Below the pieces are notes generated by a model. The model was not told where the DNA came from. It made no database searches and saw nothing but the letters and a program-made list of their open reading frames with translations. From Shimia sp. CNT1-13L.2 (GTDB lineage: Bacteria > Pseudomonadota > Alphaproteobacteria > Rhodobacterales > Rhodobacteraceae): a stretch of DNA of 64,000 nucleotides. Numbering within the stretch: the stretch's first letter is position 1; every line of letters begins with the position of its first letter. Below are positions 35,326 to 46,963 of the stretch, in pieces. The position numbers and the translations under genes are program-made. Where the stretch lies: positions 310,001 to 374,000 of the forward strand of contig NZ_JANDJO010000003.1 of NCBI RefSeq assembly GCF_024331145.1, written 5' to 3'.

Positions 35326-36012
35326 TTACGCGGTTGCCTTTTCGACAATCGCGCTCAGATTGCCTGCGATTACAGCGATGTCGCCCATGGCGTCGGTGCG
35401 TTGCAGGCTGCCCTTGCCGTCATAGTAGGCAATGAGCGGTGCCGTCTGCGCGTGGTAGGCCTCAAGTCTGCTTGCCACGGTTTCGGCGTTATCGTCGGCG
35501 CGGCGTTTCATTTCCGTGCCTCCGCATTTGTCGCAGACGCCGTCGACGGCGGGCTGCTTGAATTCATCGTGATAGCCTTCGCCGCAACCGGCGCAGGTGT
35601 AACGGCCCGAGATGCGGGTCACCATTGCGGCGTCCTCGACCTCGAGGCTGATGGCGGCGTTGATCTTCTGGCCGCTTTCCGCCAGCAGATCGTCCAGCGC
35701 GCTTGCCTGTACGGTGGTGCGCGGGAAGCCGTCGAGGATCACGCCCTTGGCGCAGTCCTCATCGGCAAGGCGATCACGCAGGATGTTGATCACGATTTCG
35801 TCGCTGACCAAATCCCCGGCTTCCATCACGGCCTTGGCGGCCAGACCGGCTTCGGTACCCGCAGCAACGGCTGCGCGCAGAAGATCGCCGGTGGAGAGCT
35901 GAACCAGCCCGAATTTCTCTTCGAGCATACGGGCCTGGGTGCCTTTCCCGGCCCCCGGAGGGCCGAGAAGGATCAGAACCGGGGCGGTCGATGCGGTGGT
36001 TGCTCCGTCCAT
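35326..36012 (-). CDS. adk: Adenylate kinase, zinc-lid type
   Basis: Interconverts ATP plus AMP and two ADP. The 228 residues carry the P-loop GPPGAGKGTQ, STGDLLRAAV, GFPRTTVQA and a long LID domain with four cysteines (CAGC and CDKC) that bind zinc. It follows acs by four bases, so they share an operon. This is a sensible pairing because acetyl-CoA synthetase releases AMP, which Adk returns to the ADP pool. Whether this is the only adk copy cannot be told from the window. Confidence 0.93.
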   Translation of the reverse strand: MDGATTASTAPVLILLGPPGAGKGTQARMLEEKFGLVQLSTGDLLRAAVAAGTEAGLAAKAVMEAGDLVSDEIVINILRDRLADEDCAKGVILDGFPRTTVQASALDDLLAESGQKINAAISLEVEDAAMVTRISGRYTCAGCGEGYHDEFKQPAVDGVCDKCGGTEMKRRADDNAETVASRLEAYHAQTAPLIAYYDGKGSLQRTDAMGDIAVIAGNLSAIVEKATA

Positions 36013-36016
36013 CGAA

Positions 36017-37981
<1,965 letters not shown>

Positions 37982-38448
37982 CGAGGCTCCTCCCTCTGGT
38001 GTTGACAAATGGCTTTAACCTGCCGGAACGCAGGATGATCCTCCTTTATCCGGCGTTGCTTGGGATCATACCCAAGACTGAAAATTATGAAATAAGTAGC
38101 CGAAAGCTAAGGAAGTTTTTGTGAAGACTTTTCCAGACGGCCTGTCGAAGTTGTAAATATTTTGCCAGAATTTGTAAAAACCCCTGCAAAAGCAAGCGAT
38201 TGAGAGTCAACGGTGTTTTGAAAAGGCGTTTACTGACCCTTGAAAACGGGGGATTGCGGCCTAATACCCAATTCTACCGAGGTGTGACAAATCGTTCATC
38301 GTGAATATTTGCGCTGCAAGGCCGGCAAGAAACGCGGCATTGGGAATCGTTGCACGGGCGATGGACCGAGCACGGGGCTTGCAGTATCACTGGACCCGGA
38401 GCATCCGCCGGAACGGATGTGCAGAATGTCATGCAAAAGGGCAGGGCC
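37982..38448. other. Intergenic region between divergent acs and anmK
   Basis: About 470 bases without a supported gene and AT-richer in its acs-proximal half. It contains TTTTGC (38160-38165) and GCAAAA (38186-38191) as an inverted pair, and another TTGC-GCT-GCAA near 38320. These resemble sites of RamB/ScfR-type acetate regulators only loosely. Confidence 0.4.
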
Positions 38449-39567
38449 ATGAAGACGGTCGTATCAGGCAAAAAGGCGAATTTCGGGATCATGCGCGCGC
38501 TTGGCGCAATGTCGGGCACCTCGCTTGACGGGGTCGATGCGGCGGTGGTCGAGACCGATGGCCTGCGCATTGTGGGGTTCGGGGCACAGGACTACCGCGC
38601 CTACAGTCAGGAAGAACGGGACGTGCTGACCGCGGCCTTGGGGACGTGGGGCGGCGGAGCGGCAGACAAGGCGGCTCGGATTGTCGAAGCGGCGCATATC
38701 GAGGTATTGAGAGGGTTCGAAGATGTGGACCTGATCGGGTTTCACGGTCAGACCCTTGCGCATGAGCCGCGCGGGCGCGGGACCTGCCAGGTGGGCGATG
38801 GTCAGGCGCTGGCCGAGGCGCTGGGGCGTCCGGTGGTCTGGGATTTCCGCTCGTCCGATGTGCAGCTTGGCGGTGAGGGTGCGCCGCTGGCGCCGTTTTT
38901 CCATTTCGCCTGTGCCAAGTGGATCGGGGCCGAGCGTCCCTTGTGTTTCCTGAACCTTGGCGGGGTTGGCAATATTACGTGGGTTGATCCGCGCAAGGCG
39001 GCGCCGGAAGAGGATGGCGCGCTTTTGGCATTTGACACGGGGCCTGCCAATGCGCCGGTCAACGACCTGATGCGCGAGCGGCTGGGTCTGGACTGTGACC
39101 GCGACGGGGCGGTGGCGATGGAGGGCGAGGTGGAGACCGGGGCGCTGGAACTGTTCCTTGCCGAGCCTTACTTTACGCGGATGCCGCCCAAGTCGCTTGA
39201 CCGCAACGACTTTGCCGAGATGGTGGGGCTGGTGCGCGAATTGTCGGATGCGGATGCGGCAGCCACCCTGACGGCGATGTGTGCCGCCGGTGTCGCGGCG
39301 GGCATGGCGCATTGTCCGGAGCCGCCGGAAAAGGTGCTTGTCACCGGGGGCGGGCGCAAGAACCCGGTGCTGATGGAAATGCTGCGGGTGTCGCTTGACT
39401 GTCCGGTTGAGCCGGTCGAGGAGGTCGGGCTGGATGGCGATATGCTGGAGGCGCAGGCCTTTGCCTATCTCGCGGTGCGGGTGGCGCGGGGGCTGCCGAC
39501 CTCCTGTCCGGCGACCACGGGTGTGAGCGCGCTTGTCGGTGGCGGCGTGGTGAGCGATCCGGAGTAA
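38449..39567 (+). CDS. anmK: Anhydro-N-acetylmuramic acid kinase
   Basis: Phosphorylates and opens 1,6-anhydro-MurNAc to MurNAc-6-phosphate in wall recycling, after NagZ. The 372 residues contain [52 protein letters not shown] and [12 protein letters not shown]. The ATG at 38449 is preceded by AAGGGCAGG; a longer frame from 38350 exists, as does an internal ATG 15 codons downstream. It is transcribed alone, opposite to acs. Confidence 0.93.
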   Translation: MKTVVSGKKANFGIMRALGAMSGTSLDGVDAAVVETDGLRIVGFGAQDYRAYSQEERDVLTAALGTWGGGAADKAARIVEAAHIEVLRGFEDVDLIGFHGQTLAHEPRGRGTCQVGDGQALAEALGRPVVWDFRSSDVQLGGEGAPLAPFFHFACAKWIGAERPLCFLNLGGVGNITWVDPRKAAPEEDGALLAFDTGPANAPVNDLMRERLGLDCDRDGAVAMEGEVETGALELFLAEPYFTRMPPKSLDRNDFAEMVGLVRELSDADAAATLTAMCAAGVAAGMAHCPEPPEKVLVTGGGRKNPVLMEMLRVSLDCPVEPVEEVGLDGDMLEAQAFAYLAVRVARGLPTSCPATTGVSALVGGGVVSDPE

Positions 39568-39580
39568 CGGAAGGTCAATA

Positions 39581-39645
39581 AGGGGCGCTGCCCCTCTTGC
39601 CCCGTGCGGGGCAATTCACCCCGGGGTATTTGGGCCAAGAAGAAA
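39581..39645. repeat. GC-rich intergenic repeat, copy B
   Basis: Best formed copy: stem AGGGGC-GCT-GCCCCT, then TTGCCCC-GTGC-GGGGCAA, then ATTCACCCCGGGGTATTTGG and CCAAGAAGAA. It fills the gap between convergent anmK and the cupin gene, ending two bases before the cupin stop. Confidence 0.82.
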
Positions 39646-39646
39646 T

Positions 39647-40069
39647 TCAGGGAATATCGAACCCCGGTGCGGCCAGGGTGAAGCCTTCGAACTGGAAGGC
39701 GGGGGATACGGTGCAACCCACCAATGTCCAGTCGCCGGTGGTTTCGGCCGATTGCCAGTGGTTTTCCGGCACGATGACCTGCGGGAGCTGACCTGCGGCG
39801 AGGTCGGGGCCTAAGCGGTGCACCTGTTTTGGACCTGCCTCGGTGGCGGCGAGGTGCAGGTTCAGCGGTGCGCCGGCGTAGTGGTGCCAGATCTCGGTGG
39901 CATCGACGCGGTGCCAATGGCTGCGTTCGCCGGATTTGAGCAGGAAATAGATCGCCGTGCCAGCGGGGCGCTGGCCGTCTTCGGCCTCGGCAATCCATGT
40001 CTGACGGTAGTGGCCGCCTTCGGGGTGCGGGGCGAGGTTCAGGTGGGCAATGATCTCATCAGCAGTCAT
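39647..40069 (-). CDS. DUF985 cupin protein
   Basis: A 140-residue single-domain cupin. LAPHPEGGHYRQTW, AIYFLLKSGERSHWHRVDATEIWHHYAG and VIVPENHWQSAE place metal-ligand His and Glu on the expected strands. Functions in this family are mostly unknown; some act on small ligands. Its ATG overlaps the hydrolase stop by four bases. Confidence 0.85.
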   Translation of the reverse strand: MTADEIIAHLNLAPHPEGGHYRQTWIAEAEDGQRPAGTAIYFLLKSGERSHWHRVDATEIWHHYAGAPLNLHLAATEAGPKQVHRLGPDLAAGQLPQVIVPENHWQSAETTGDWTLVGCTVSPAFQFEGFTLAAPGFDIP

Positions 40070-40956
40070 GCCGCGACATTTGCCGAAGGGGACGGGGCTT
40101 GCAAGTGGGAAAGGGCCTCGAGCGCGAGGTCTGCCGCGACTGCCGGCACTTCGAGGGGGAAGAGGTGGCCTCGGTCGGGAAGGTGGGTGAAGGGGATGTC
40201 AGGGCGCACCTTTGCCAGCGCGGCAAGGCTTTCGGGGGGCACGAAGAGCGAGGGTTTGGCCGCGATGATGCGGGTTGGCACGGTGAGGGCCTTTAGGGCT
40301 GGCAGCGTGTGCGGTGGCGTGACGAAGTTGTGGCCCTCCCAGCGCGGCGAAAACCGCAGGGTGATGCCGTGGGTGTCTTCCTCGGTGATGTTGTCGACGA
40401 GGGTGGCGAGGGCGTCGTCGTCAAACCGCTTGTAGGCGGGGATGGCGCGCAGTTCGGCAAAGGCGGCGGCGCGGTCGGGCCAGTGGGCGCGGCGGTGGAA
40501 GGTGGCAGGCGCCGGGCCGAGGCGGCTGCGCAGGCCGTAGGGCAGGAGGCGCATCATGGTGGCGATGCGGCGGGTGGCGCCCGAGGGTTCGATCAGGACG
40601 AGGCCGCGAAACAGGTCGGGGCGTTTGACGGCGGCCATGGCGGTGGCGGCAGAGCCCATGGAATGCGCGACGGCAAGGATCGGGCCCAAGCCATTGGCAT
40701 CAAGCCAGGCGATCAGGTCATCGGCGTATTGATCCCAGCCACGGTGGCGCAGCGGGTGTGGTTTGGAGGGCCAGAAGGGCCGCATCTCGAGCGCGTGGAC
40801 ATCGTATTTGGTGGCGAGGCTTTGCAGGAAGGGTTGGTAACAGGCCGGGCCAAAGCCGTTGGCGTGGTAGAAATGCAGGGCAGGCCCATCGCCCGGAAAA
40901 TGCAGGGCGCTGGCGGTGTGGCTGCCGATGGGGGTGTGGGAAATGGAATAGGTCAT
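40066..40956 (-). CDS. Alpha/beta hydrolase
   Basis: A 296-residue serine hydrolase fold. The nucleophile elbow is AHSMGSAATA (Ser near residue 100), the oxyanion side lies near FYHANGFGPACYQP, and the final His is in LPDRGHLFPLE. Substrate is unknown. I chose the ATG at 40956 (MTYSISHTPIG); an upstream in-frame start overlaps the MEKHLA gene. It is coupled to the cupin gene downstream. Confidence 0.82.
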   Translation of the reverse strand: MTYSISHTPIGSHTASALHFPGDGPALHFYHANGFGPACYQPFLQSLATKYDVHALEMRPFWPSKPHPLRHRGWDQYADDLIAWLDANGLGPILAVAHSMGSAATAMAAVKRPDLFRGLVLIEPSGATRRIATMMRLLPYGLRSRLGPAPATFHRRAHWPDRAAAFAELRAIPAYKRFDDDALATLVDNITEEDTHGITLRFSPRWEGHNFVTPPHTLPALKALTVPTRIIAAKPSLFVPPESLAALAKVRPDIPFTHLPDRGHLFPLEVPAVAADLALEALSHLQAPSPSANVAA

Positions 40957-41014
40957 CCGCGGGACGGTAGGCCGGGACACGCGGGGGGCAAACCCTGACG
41001 TTGCGTGAGGGGCG

Positions 41015-41467
41015 TCAGAGGGGGCGCACATCCCTGAAGGTGGCGGCTTCGCCCAGTTTGGCGCCCGTGGCGTCGGTCAGGGGCCAGATGATGGCGTTGC
41101 GGATTTCGAACCGCCTGCCGCTGGCGGAGACGCGGATGCCGGCATAGTTCTCGATGAAACCTTTCTCGCGCATCTGGGCAAACATGGCGTCCCGCTGGCC
41201 GCGTTCGGCCGGTTCGGCGGTGCGCCGAGAGGGCATGGAGGTGAGTGTCTGCCAGTCCATCTCCCACAGGTGCTGGGCCGCGAGGTTGCCGTAGGTCAGG
41301 ACCGGATCGTCGGCGGTGTTGTGCGACAGGATCGGAAAGGGCGCGTGGTAGAGGGCTTTGGCGGTGTCGGGGTCATGCAGCGGACGGCCAAGCAGGCGCG
41401 CGAAGGTGGTGGCCAGGAGGGTGGCGTGGGCAGGTTGGTAGGCGTTTTTGGGGGAGGGGGCGTGCAT
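41015..41467 (-). CDS. MEKHLA (PAS-related) domain protein
   Basis: A 150-residue protein consisting almost only of a MEKHLA domain: FPILSHNTADDPVLTYGN, LWEMDWQTLTSMPSRRTAEP, RGQRDAMFAQMREKGFIENY and ASGRRFEIRNAIIWPLTD. The domain is PAS-like and best known at the end of plant HD-ZIP III factors; bacterial stand-alone versions have no assigned role. No output domain is attached, so it would have to work through a partner or bind a ligand. Confidence 0.82.
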   Translation of the reverse strand: MHAPSPKNAYQPAHATLLATTFARLLGRPLHDPDTAKALYHAPFPILSHNTADDPVLTYGNLAAQHLWEMDWQTLTSMPSRRTAEPAERGQRDAMFAQMREKGFIENYAGIRVSASGRRFEIRNAIIWPLTDATGAKLGEAATFRDVRPL

Positions 41468-41511
41468 GGAAGTTGGCTGGTCTGGATCGTGGAAGCAGTA
41501 TCTGGTGCGGG

Positions 41512-42147
41512 TCAGCGCGTGACGGTTGGTGGTCTTGGCCGCAGAAACGGTGACGGGTCGATCAGGGCGAGGGCTGCGAGGTTGGTTGCCAGACCAAGTG
41601 CAGAGGCGATGGTGAAGCTTTGTTCAAAGGGAATGGAGAACAGGGCGTCGGCGGCAAAGATGTAGAGGCGCGCTGTCGACACTGTAAGCCCGAGGGCAAA
41701 GGCGAGGCGCATCAGGCGTTGGTGTCGGGCGAACCGGCGTCGTTTTGCAGAGTTCAGCGCAAGAAGCATGGCCGCGATCATGCCAAGGCAGATCGCCCAG
41801 GTGACGATCTGGGTGAGCAGACCGCCGAGGGCGGGGAAGACCAGAACCATATACATGACGCCAAGGCTCGAGGTGATGCCTGTCGCGATGAAGGTACGGC
41901 CGGCGAGACGGTGCAGTTGGGGTGTTTTGCGGCGCAACCCGGGGTGAAACTGCAGCGGGGCAATGAGGAAAAAGATCAGTCCGGGCAGAAGGTGGAACGT
42001 CGTGGCGATCGGGTGTGCGGCGTAACGCTGATCGACGAGAGGCAGGGCGTCATGGCTCTGCCAGACAAAGAGTAGCCGGTCGATGCTGTCACGCAGGACT
42101 GGCCAGGAAAGACCGTAGAGCAAGAGTGTTGTGATCGTGGAGCGCAC
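41512..42147 (-). CDS. DUF2306 membrane protein
   Basis: A 211-residue protein with about six hydrophobic segments. The region HLLPGLIFFLIAPLQFHPGLR followed by LHRLAGRTF is the DUF2306 hallmark, with conserved His that may bind haem or metal. Function unknown. It lies 44 bases upstream of the MEKHLA gene on the same strand. Confidence 0.78.
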   Translation of the reverse strand: MRSTITTLLLYGLSWPVLRDSIDRLLFVWQSHDALPLVDQRYAAHPIATTFHLLPGLIFFLIAPLQFHPGLRRKTPQLHRLAGRTFIATGITSSLGVMYMVLVFPALGGLLTQIVTWAICLGMIAAMLLALNSAKRRRFARHQRLMRLAFALGLTVSTARLYIFAADALFSIPFEQSFTIASALGLATNLAALALIDPSPFLRPRPPTVTR

Positions 42148-42177
42148 GTAGGCCCCTGTATTCGAAACGAGCAGGCG

Positions 42178-42208
42178 AAAGAAAGCCCCGCCGGTAGGGC
42201 GGGGCTTT
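42178..42208 (-). terminator. Terminator of eno
   Basis: AAAGCCCCGCC (minus strand 42208-42198) pairs with GGCGGGGCTTT (42192-42182) over five bases and is followed by CTTTC. It sits nine bases after the eno stop. Confidence 0.82.
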
Positions 42209-42216
42209 GAAATGGT

Positions 42217-43584
<1,368 letters not shown>

Positions 43585-43627
43585 TTAGCGCGAACAGCGA
43601 CATGTTGGCCCCTGTGGCGGGGTGGGC

Positions 43628-43695
43628 AGGGGCGCTGCCCCTCTGGGTCCGGCGGGGCCGGCCCCATTCACCCCGAAGTATTTCGGGTGCATTGA
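43628..43695. repeat. GC-rich intergenic repeat, copy C
   Basis: Same first stem AGGGGC-GCT-GCCCCT and ATTCACCCC block as copies A and B, but with a longer second G/C stem and a diverged tail (GAAGTATTTCGGGTGC). It lies between eno and the DMT gene. Confidence 0.75.
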
Positions 43696-43701
43696 AGCGG
43701 A

Positions 43702-44601
43702 TCAGTCCTGCGGGAACTCGGCCTGTGGTTCGGCGACGGGGCGCGAGAGACGACGTTCGCGCAGGAAGGTGTAGAGGCCGGTGGCGATGATCAGACCGGA
43801 GCCGAGCAGGGTGGGAAGGTCGGGGCGTTCGGAGAAGACGAAGACACCGACCAGCATGGAGAAGACCAGCCGGGTGTAGCGGAAGGGGGCGACAACCGAG
43901 GCTTCGCCCACGCGCATGGCGATGACGATGCCGAGATAGCCGAGGGCACCGAAGACGATGGCGCCTGCGAACATGCCGGATTGTGCGCTGTCGATGGCGG
44001 CAAGGGGCGTGCCGGTGAAGGCCAGCATCAGCCCGCCCGCGATGATCAGCGAGGCAAAGCCCTGGAAGGAGACGACGTAGGAGGAGACGGCGGCATCGAT
44101 GCGGCGGGTGATGAGATCGCGGGCCACCACGGCGACCACGGCAACGAGGACAAGGAGGGTCGCGGGCTGGAAGCCTTCGAAGCCGGGGCGGATGATCATC
44201 AGGACGCCGATAAAGCCGATGCCGATCGCGCTCCAGCGCCGCCAGCCGACCTGTTCGCCGAGGAAGAGGGCCGCGCCCATGGTAAGGACCAGCGGCAGGG
44301 CCTGGAAGACGGCGGCGACGGTGGAGATGTCGACCAGTGCCAGGGCCGAGGCAAAGAACATCGCGGCAAAGCCTTCGCTGGCGGCCCGCCACAGGAGGGG
44401 GGCACGCCAGGCGGCGCGGGCAAAGAGGTTCTGGCCCTTGAGAGTGGCGGTGATGGCGAAGATCAGCGAGGAGCCGATGCCGAGGCCGATCAGGATCTGG
44501 CCGGTGGCCAGCGACGACGACAGGGCCTTGATGAACATGTCTTCAAGGGTAAAGCCCGCCATGGCGAGGACGATGAGAAGGATGCCCTGGACGTTGTTCA
44601 T
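43702..44601 (-). CDS. DMT superfamily (EamA) transporter
   Basis: A 299-residue inner-membrane protein with ten predicted helices in two EamA repeats, for example AVFQALPLVLTMGAALFLGEQ at the end of the first and the matching LVFSMLVGVFVFSE in the second. Such proteins usually export metabolites or amino acids; substrate unknown. A perfect inverted repeat lies 55-88 bases upstream of the start. Confidence 0.85.
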   Translation of the reverse strand: MNNVQGILLIVLAMAGFTLEDMFIKALSSSLATGQILIGLGIGSSLIFAITATLKGQNLFARAAWRAPLLWRAASEGFAAMFFASALALVDISTVAAVFQALPLVLTMGAALFLGEQVGWRRWSAIGIGFIGVLMIIRPGFEGFQPATLLVLVAVVAVVARDLITRRIDAAVSSYVVSFQGFASLIIAGGLMLAFTGTPLAAIDSAQSGMFAGAIVFGALGYLGIVIAMRVGEASVVAPFRYTRLVFSMLVGVFVFSERPDLPTLLGSGLIIATGLYTFLRERRLSRPVAEPQAEFPQD

Positions 44602-44655
44602 GAAATGGCCTGCAAAAGAGTTCGCGTGTTAACGACCAGAAGCGACAAATCCGGG

Positions 44656-44689
44656 CATGGCGCAAGCGTATTTGCGACATTGCGCCATG
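44656..44689. promoter_or_regulatory. Perfect 10-bp inverted repeat upstream of the DMT gene
   Basis: CATGGCGCAA (44656-44665) and TTGCGCCATG (44680-44689) are exact reverse complements with a 14-base centre. It is in the 156-base gap between the CorC-like gene and the DMT gene. No T run follows, so an operator is more likely than a terminator. Confidence 0.5.
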
Positions 44690-44757
44690 GGATTTTGTGA
44701 GGCCACGTATCACGGGGCGTGATGGCAGGGCGCAGTACATGCGCCGTGCTGATGGTG

Positions 44758-46065
44758 TCAGAGCGGGCGGATCTTGAGGCTTGTGATGCGGTTGGCCTCG
44801 CGGTCCATGACCTCGAAGCGGAAGCCGTGGAACGAGAAGACCTGGCCGACGGTGGGGATCATCTGGGCCTCGTGGATCACCAGACCGGCGATGGTGTTGG
44901 CCTCGTCATCCGGCAGCGCCCAGTCGGTTGCGCGGTTCAGGTCGCGGATCGTCATCGCGCCGTCGATCAGGAACTGGCCGTCATCCGAGCGGGCGATTTC
45001 CGGCTCGTCGTCGATGTCGAATTCGTCGGTGATCTCGCCGACGATTTCCTCGAGGATGTCTTCGAGCGTGATCAGGCCCTGAAGCGAGCCGTATTCGTCG
45101 ACCACCAGCGCAAAGTGCGAGTGGCGGCGCAGGAATTCGCGCATCTGGTCGTCGAGCGAGGTGGTCTCGGGGACGAAGTAGGGCTCTTTGGCGACCTCTG
45201 CGATGGCGAAGTCAGTGAGGCTTTCGAAGGCGCCTTCGGCGTTGGAAATCCGCTGGTAGAGGGCGCGGAACAGGTCTTTGGCATGGACCACGCCGATGAT
45301 GTTCTCGGGGTCGTCCTTGAACACCGGCAGGCGGGTGTGGTTGCTTTCAAGACATTGGTTCAGGATCGCGGTGGCATCGTTGTCGGCGTCGATCATCTCG
45401 ATGCCGGAACGGTGCAGCATGATTTCCTCGACGGCGCGGTCGGCAAGGTCCAGCGCGCCGAGAATGCGGTCGCGGTCTTCTTTCTCGACGATGCCTTCGG
45501 AGTGGCCGAGCTGGATCGCGCCGGCGATTTCCTCGCGCACGGCGAGGATGTGGCTGTCGGGGTCGATCTTGACGCCGACCACGCGCAGGACGCCGCGCAC
45601 AAGAAGACGCACGGCGCTGACGATGGGGGCAAACAGGGTGACCAGCACGCCGATGGGGGCGGCGACGCGGGCGGCGGCGCCTTCGGGGTTCGAGATCGCG
45701 TAGGTCTTGGGCAGAACCTCGGCGAAGATCAGGACCAGGAGGGTCATGACGAGGGTGGCCAGCGCCACGCCGGATTCGCCAAAGGCGCGGGTGAAGATCG
45801 CGGTGGCGAGCGAGGCCGCGAGGATGTTGACCAGGTTGTTGCCCAGAAGCACCGAGCCGATCAGGCGTTCATTGTCCTCGGTGATACGCAGGGCGCGGGC
45901 GGCGCCGCGGTTGCCCTTGTCGGCCTGCGTGCGCAGCTTGCCGCGCGACGCGGCGGTCAGCGCGGTTTCCGAGCCGGAGAAGAACCCGGACAGCACCAGC
46001 AGCCCCAGAATGGCGCCTGCGGTGATCCAGAACCCTGCATCCAATGACGATGTCGTGACTTCCAT
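44758..46065 (-). CDS. CNNM/CorC-type membrane protein (DUF21-CBS-CorC)
   Basis: A 435-residue protein with an N-terminal DUF21 domain of about four helices (residues about 10-160), two CBS motifs at about 215-330 including LPVFKDDPENIIGVVHAKDL and DEYGSLQGLITLEDILEEIVGEI, and a C-terminal CorC/HlyC domain. The family is linked to magnesium or cobalt export and resistance. Older annotation as hemolysin has little support. Transcribed divergently from the phosphoesterase. Confidence 0.9.
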   Translation of the reverse strand: MEVTTSSLDAGFWITAGAILGLLVLSGFFSGSETALTAASRGKLRTQADKGNRGAARALRITEDNERLIGSVLLGNNLVNILAASLATAIFTRAFGESGVALATLVMTLLVLIFAEVLPKTYAISNPEGAAARVAAPIGVLVTLFAPIVSAVRLLVRGVLRVVGVKIDPDSHILAVREEIAGAIQLGHSEGIVEKEDRDRILGALDLADRAVEEIMLHRSGIEMIDADNDATAILNQCLESNHTRLPVFKDDPENIIGVVHAKDLFRALYQRISNAEGAFESLTDFAIAEVAKEPYFVPETTSLDDQMREFLRRHSHFALVVDEYGSLQGLITLEDILEEIVGEITDEFDIDDEPEIARSDDGQFLIDGAMTIRDLNRATDWALPDDEANTIAGLVIHEAQMIPTVGQVFSFHGFRFEVMDREANRITSLKIRPL

Positions 46066-46135
46066 TTTCGGTGTCTATCCTCTTAGGTCACTTGGGTTAT
46101 GGGGCGCGGGCGGCGCGCAATCAAGGGATCAGCGG

Positions 46136-46963
46136 ATGAGAATTGTCGATCTGGGTGTGCTTGAGGGGCCTGTACTGGTGTTTGGCGGGCCATATTCCAA
46201 TTTGCAGGCGACCGAGGCGCTCATGTCCGAGGCGGTGCGGCGCGGTATTGCGCCCTCGCGGATGATCTGCACGGGGGATGTGGTGGCCTATTGCGCGGCC
46301 CCTGCGGAGACGGTGGCGCGGGTGCGCGAGAGTGGATGTGTCGTGGTGGCGGGGAACTGTGAAAAGCAGCTTGCGGCCAATGCCATGGACTGTGGCTGTG
46401 GATTTGAAGAGGGCACCGCCTGTGACCTGTTGTCGGCAGGGTGGTACGCCCATGCGGATCGCGAGATCGGGGCGGATGATCGTGCGTGGATGGCGGGGCT
46501 GCCGGATCTGGCGGTGTTTACGCATGAAGGCAAACGCTGGGCCGTGCTGCATGGCGGGATGAGCGACATCAGCCGGTTTCTCTGGAGTGTCTCGCAGGAG
46601 GCTGATTTTGCGGGAGAAATCGGATTGGTGCGCCGTGCCGTGGGGGATGTAGATGGCGTTCTTGCCGGGCATTGTGGCATTCCATTCCGGAGGGACGTGG
46701 CCGGTGTGGAGTGGGTGAATGCCGGGGTGATCGGGATGCCGCCGCATGATGGCGGGACGGCGACGCGTTATGCGGTGCTGGAGGGCGGAACGGTTGAATT
46801 CTGTACGCTGGCCTATGATGCAACGGCGGCGCGGGAGGCGATGGAAGCGGTGGGCCTGCGGCAGGGGTATCACGCGGCGCTGACCTCGGGGATCTGGCCG
46901 TCGGAGGATGTTCTGCCGCCTGTGTTACGACGGGCCGATCAGGTTTTGCCCGCCAGCGGGTGA
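46136..46963 (+). CDS. Metallophosphoesterase-like protein with altered first motif
   Basis: A 275-residue calcineurin-like protein. Later metal motifs are present: CTGDVVAYC (Asp48), AGNCE (Asn74), VLHGG and AGHCGIPF. The first motif, normally S-D-x-H-G-N, reads G-G-P-Y-S-N at residues 17-22, so both metal ligands Asp and His are missing. Relatives in Rhodobacterales share this as far as I recall. It may use fewer metals or have lost activity. The ATG at 46136 follows AAGGGA. Its end overlaps convergent xerD by 25 bases. Confidence 0.8.
   Translation: MRIVDLGVLEGPVLVFGGPYSNLQATEALMSEAVRRGIAPSRMICTGDVVAYCAAPAETVARVRESGCVVVAGNCEKQLAANAMDCGCGFEEGTACDLLSAGWYAHADREIGADDRAWMAGLPDLAVFTHEGKRWAVLHGGMSDISRFLWSVSQEADFAGEIGLVRRAVGDVDGVLAGHCGIPFRRDVAGVEWVNAGVIGMPPHDGGTATRYAVLEGGTVEFCTLAYDATAAREAMEAVGLRQGYHAALTSGIWPSEDVLPPVLRRADQVLPASG

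Noticed and set aside
44758-46065. Hemolysin function for the CBS/CorC protein
   Set aside because: The HlyC/TlyC name is historical; the DUF21-CBS-CorC layout fits an ion transport protein.
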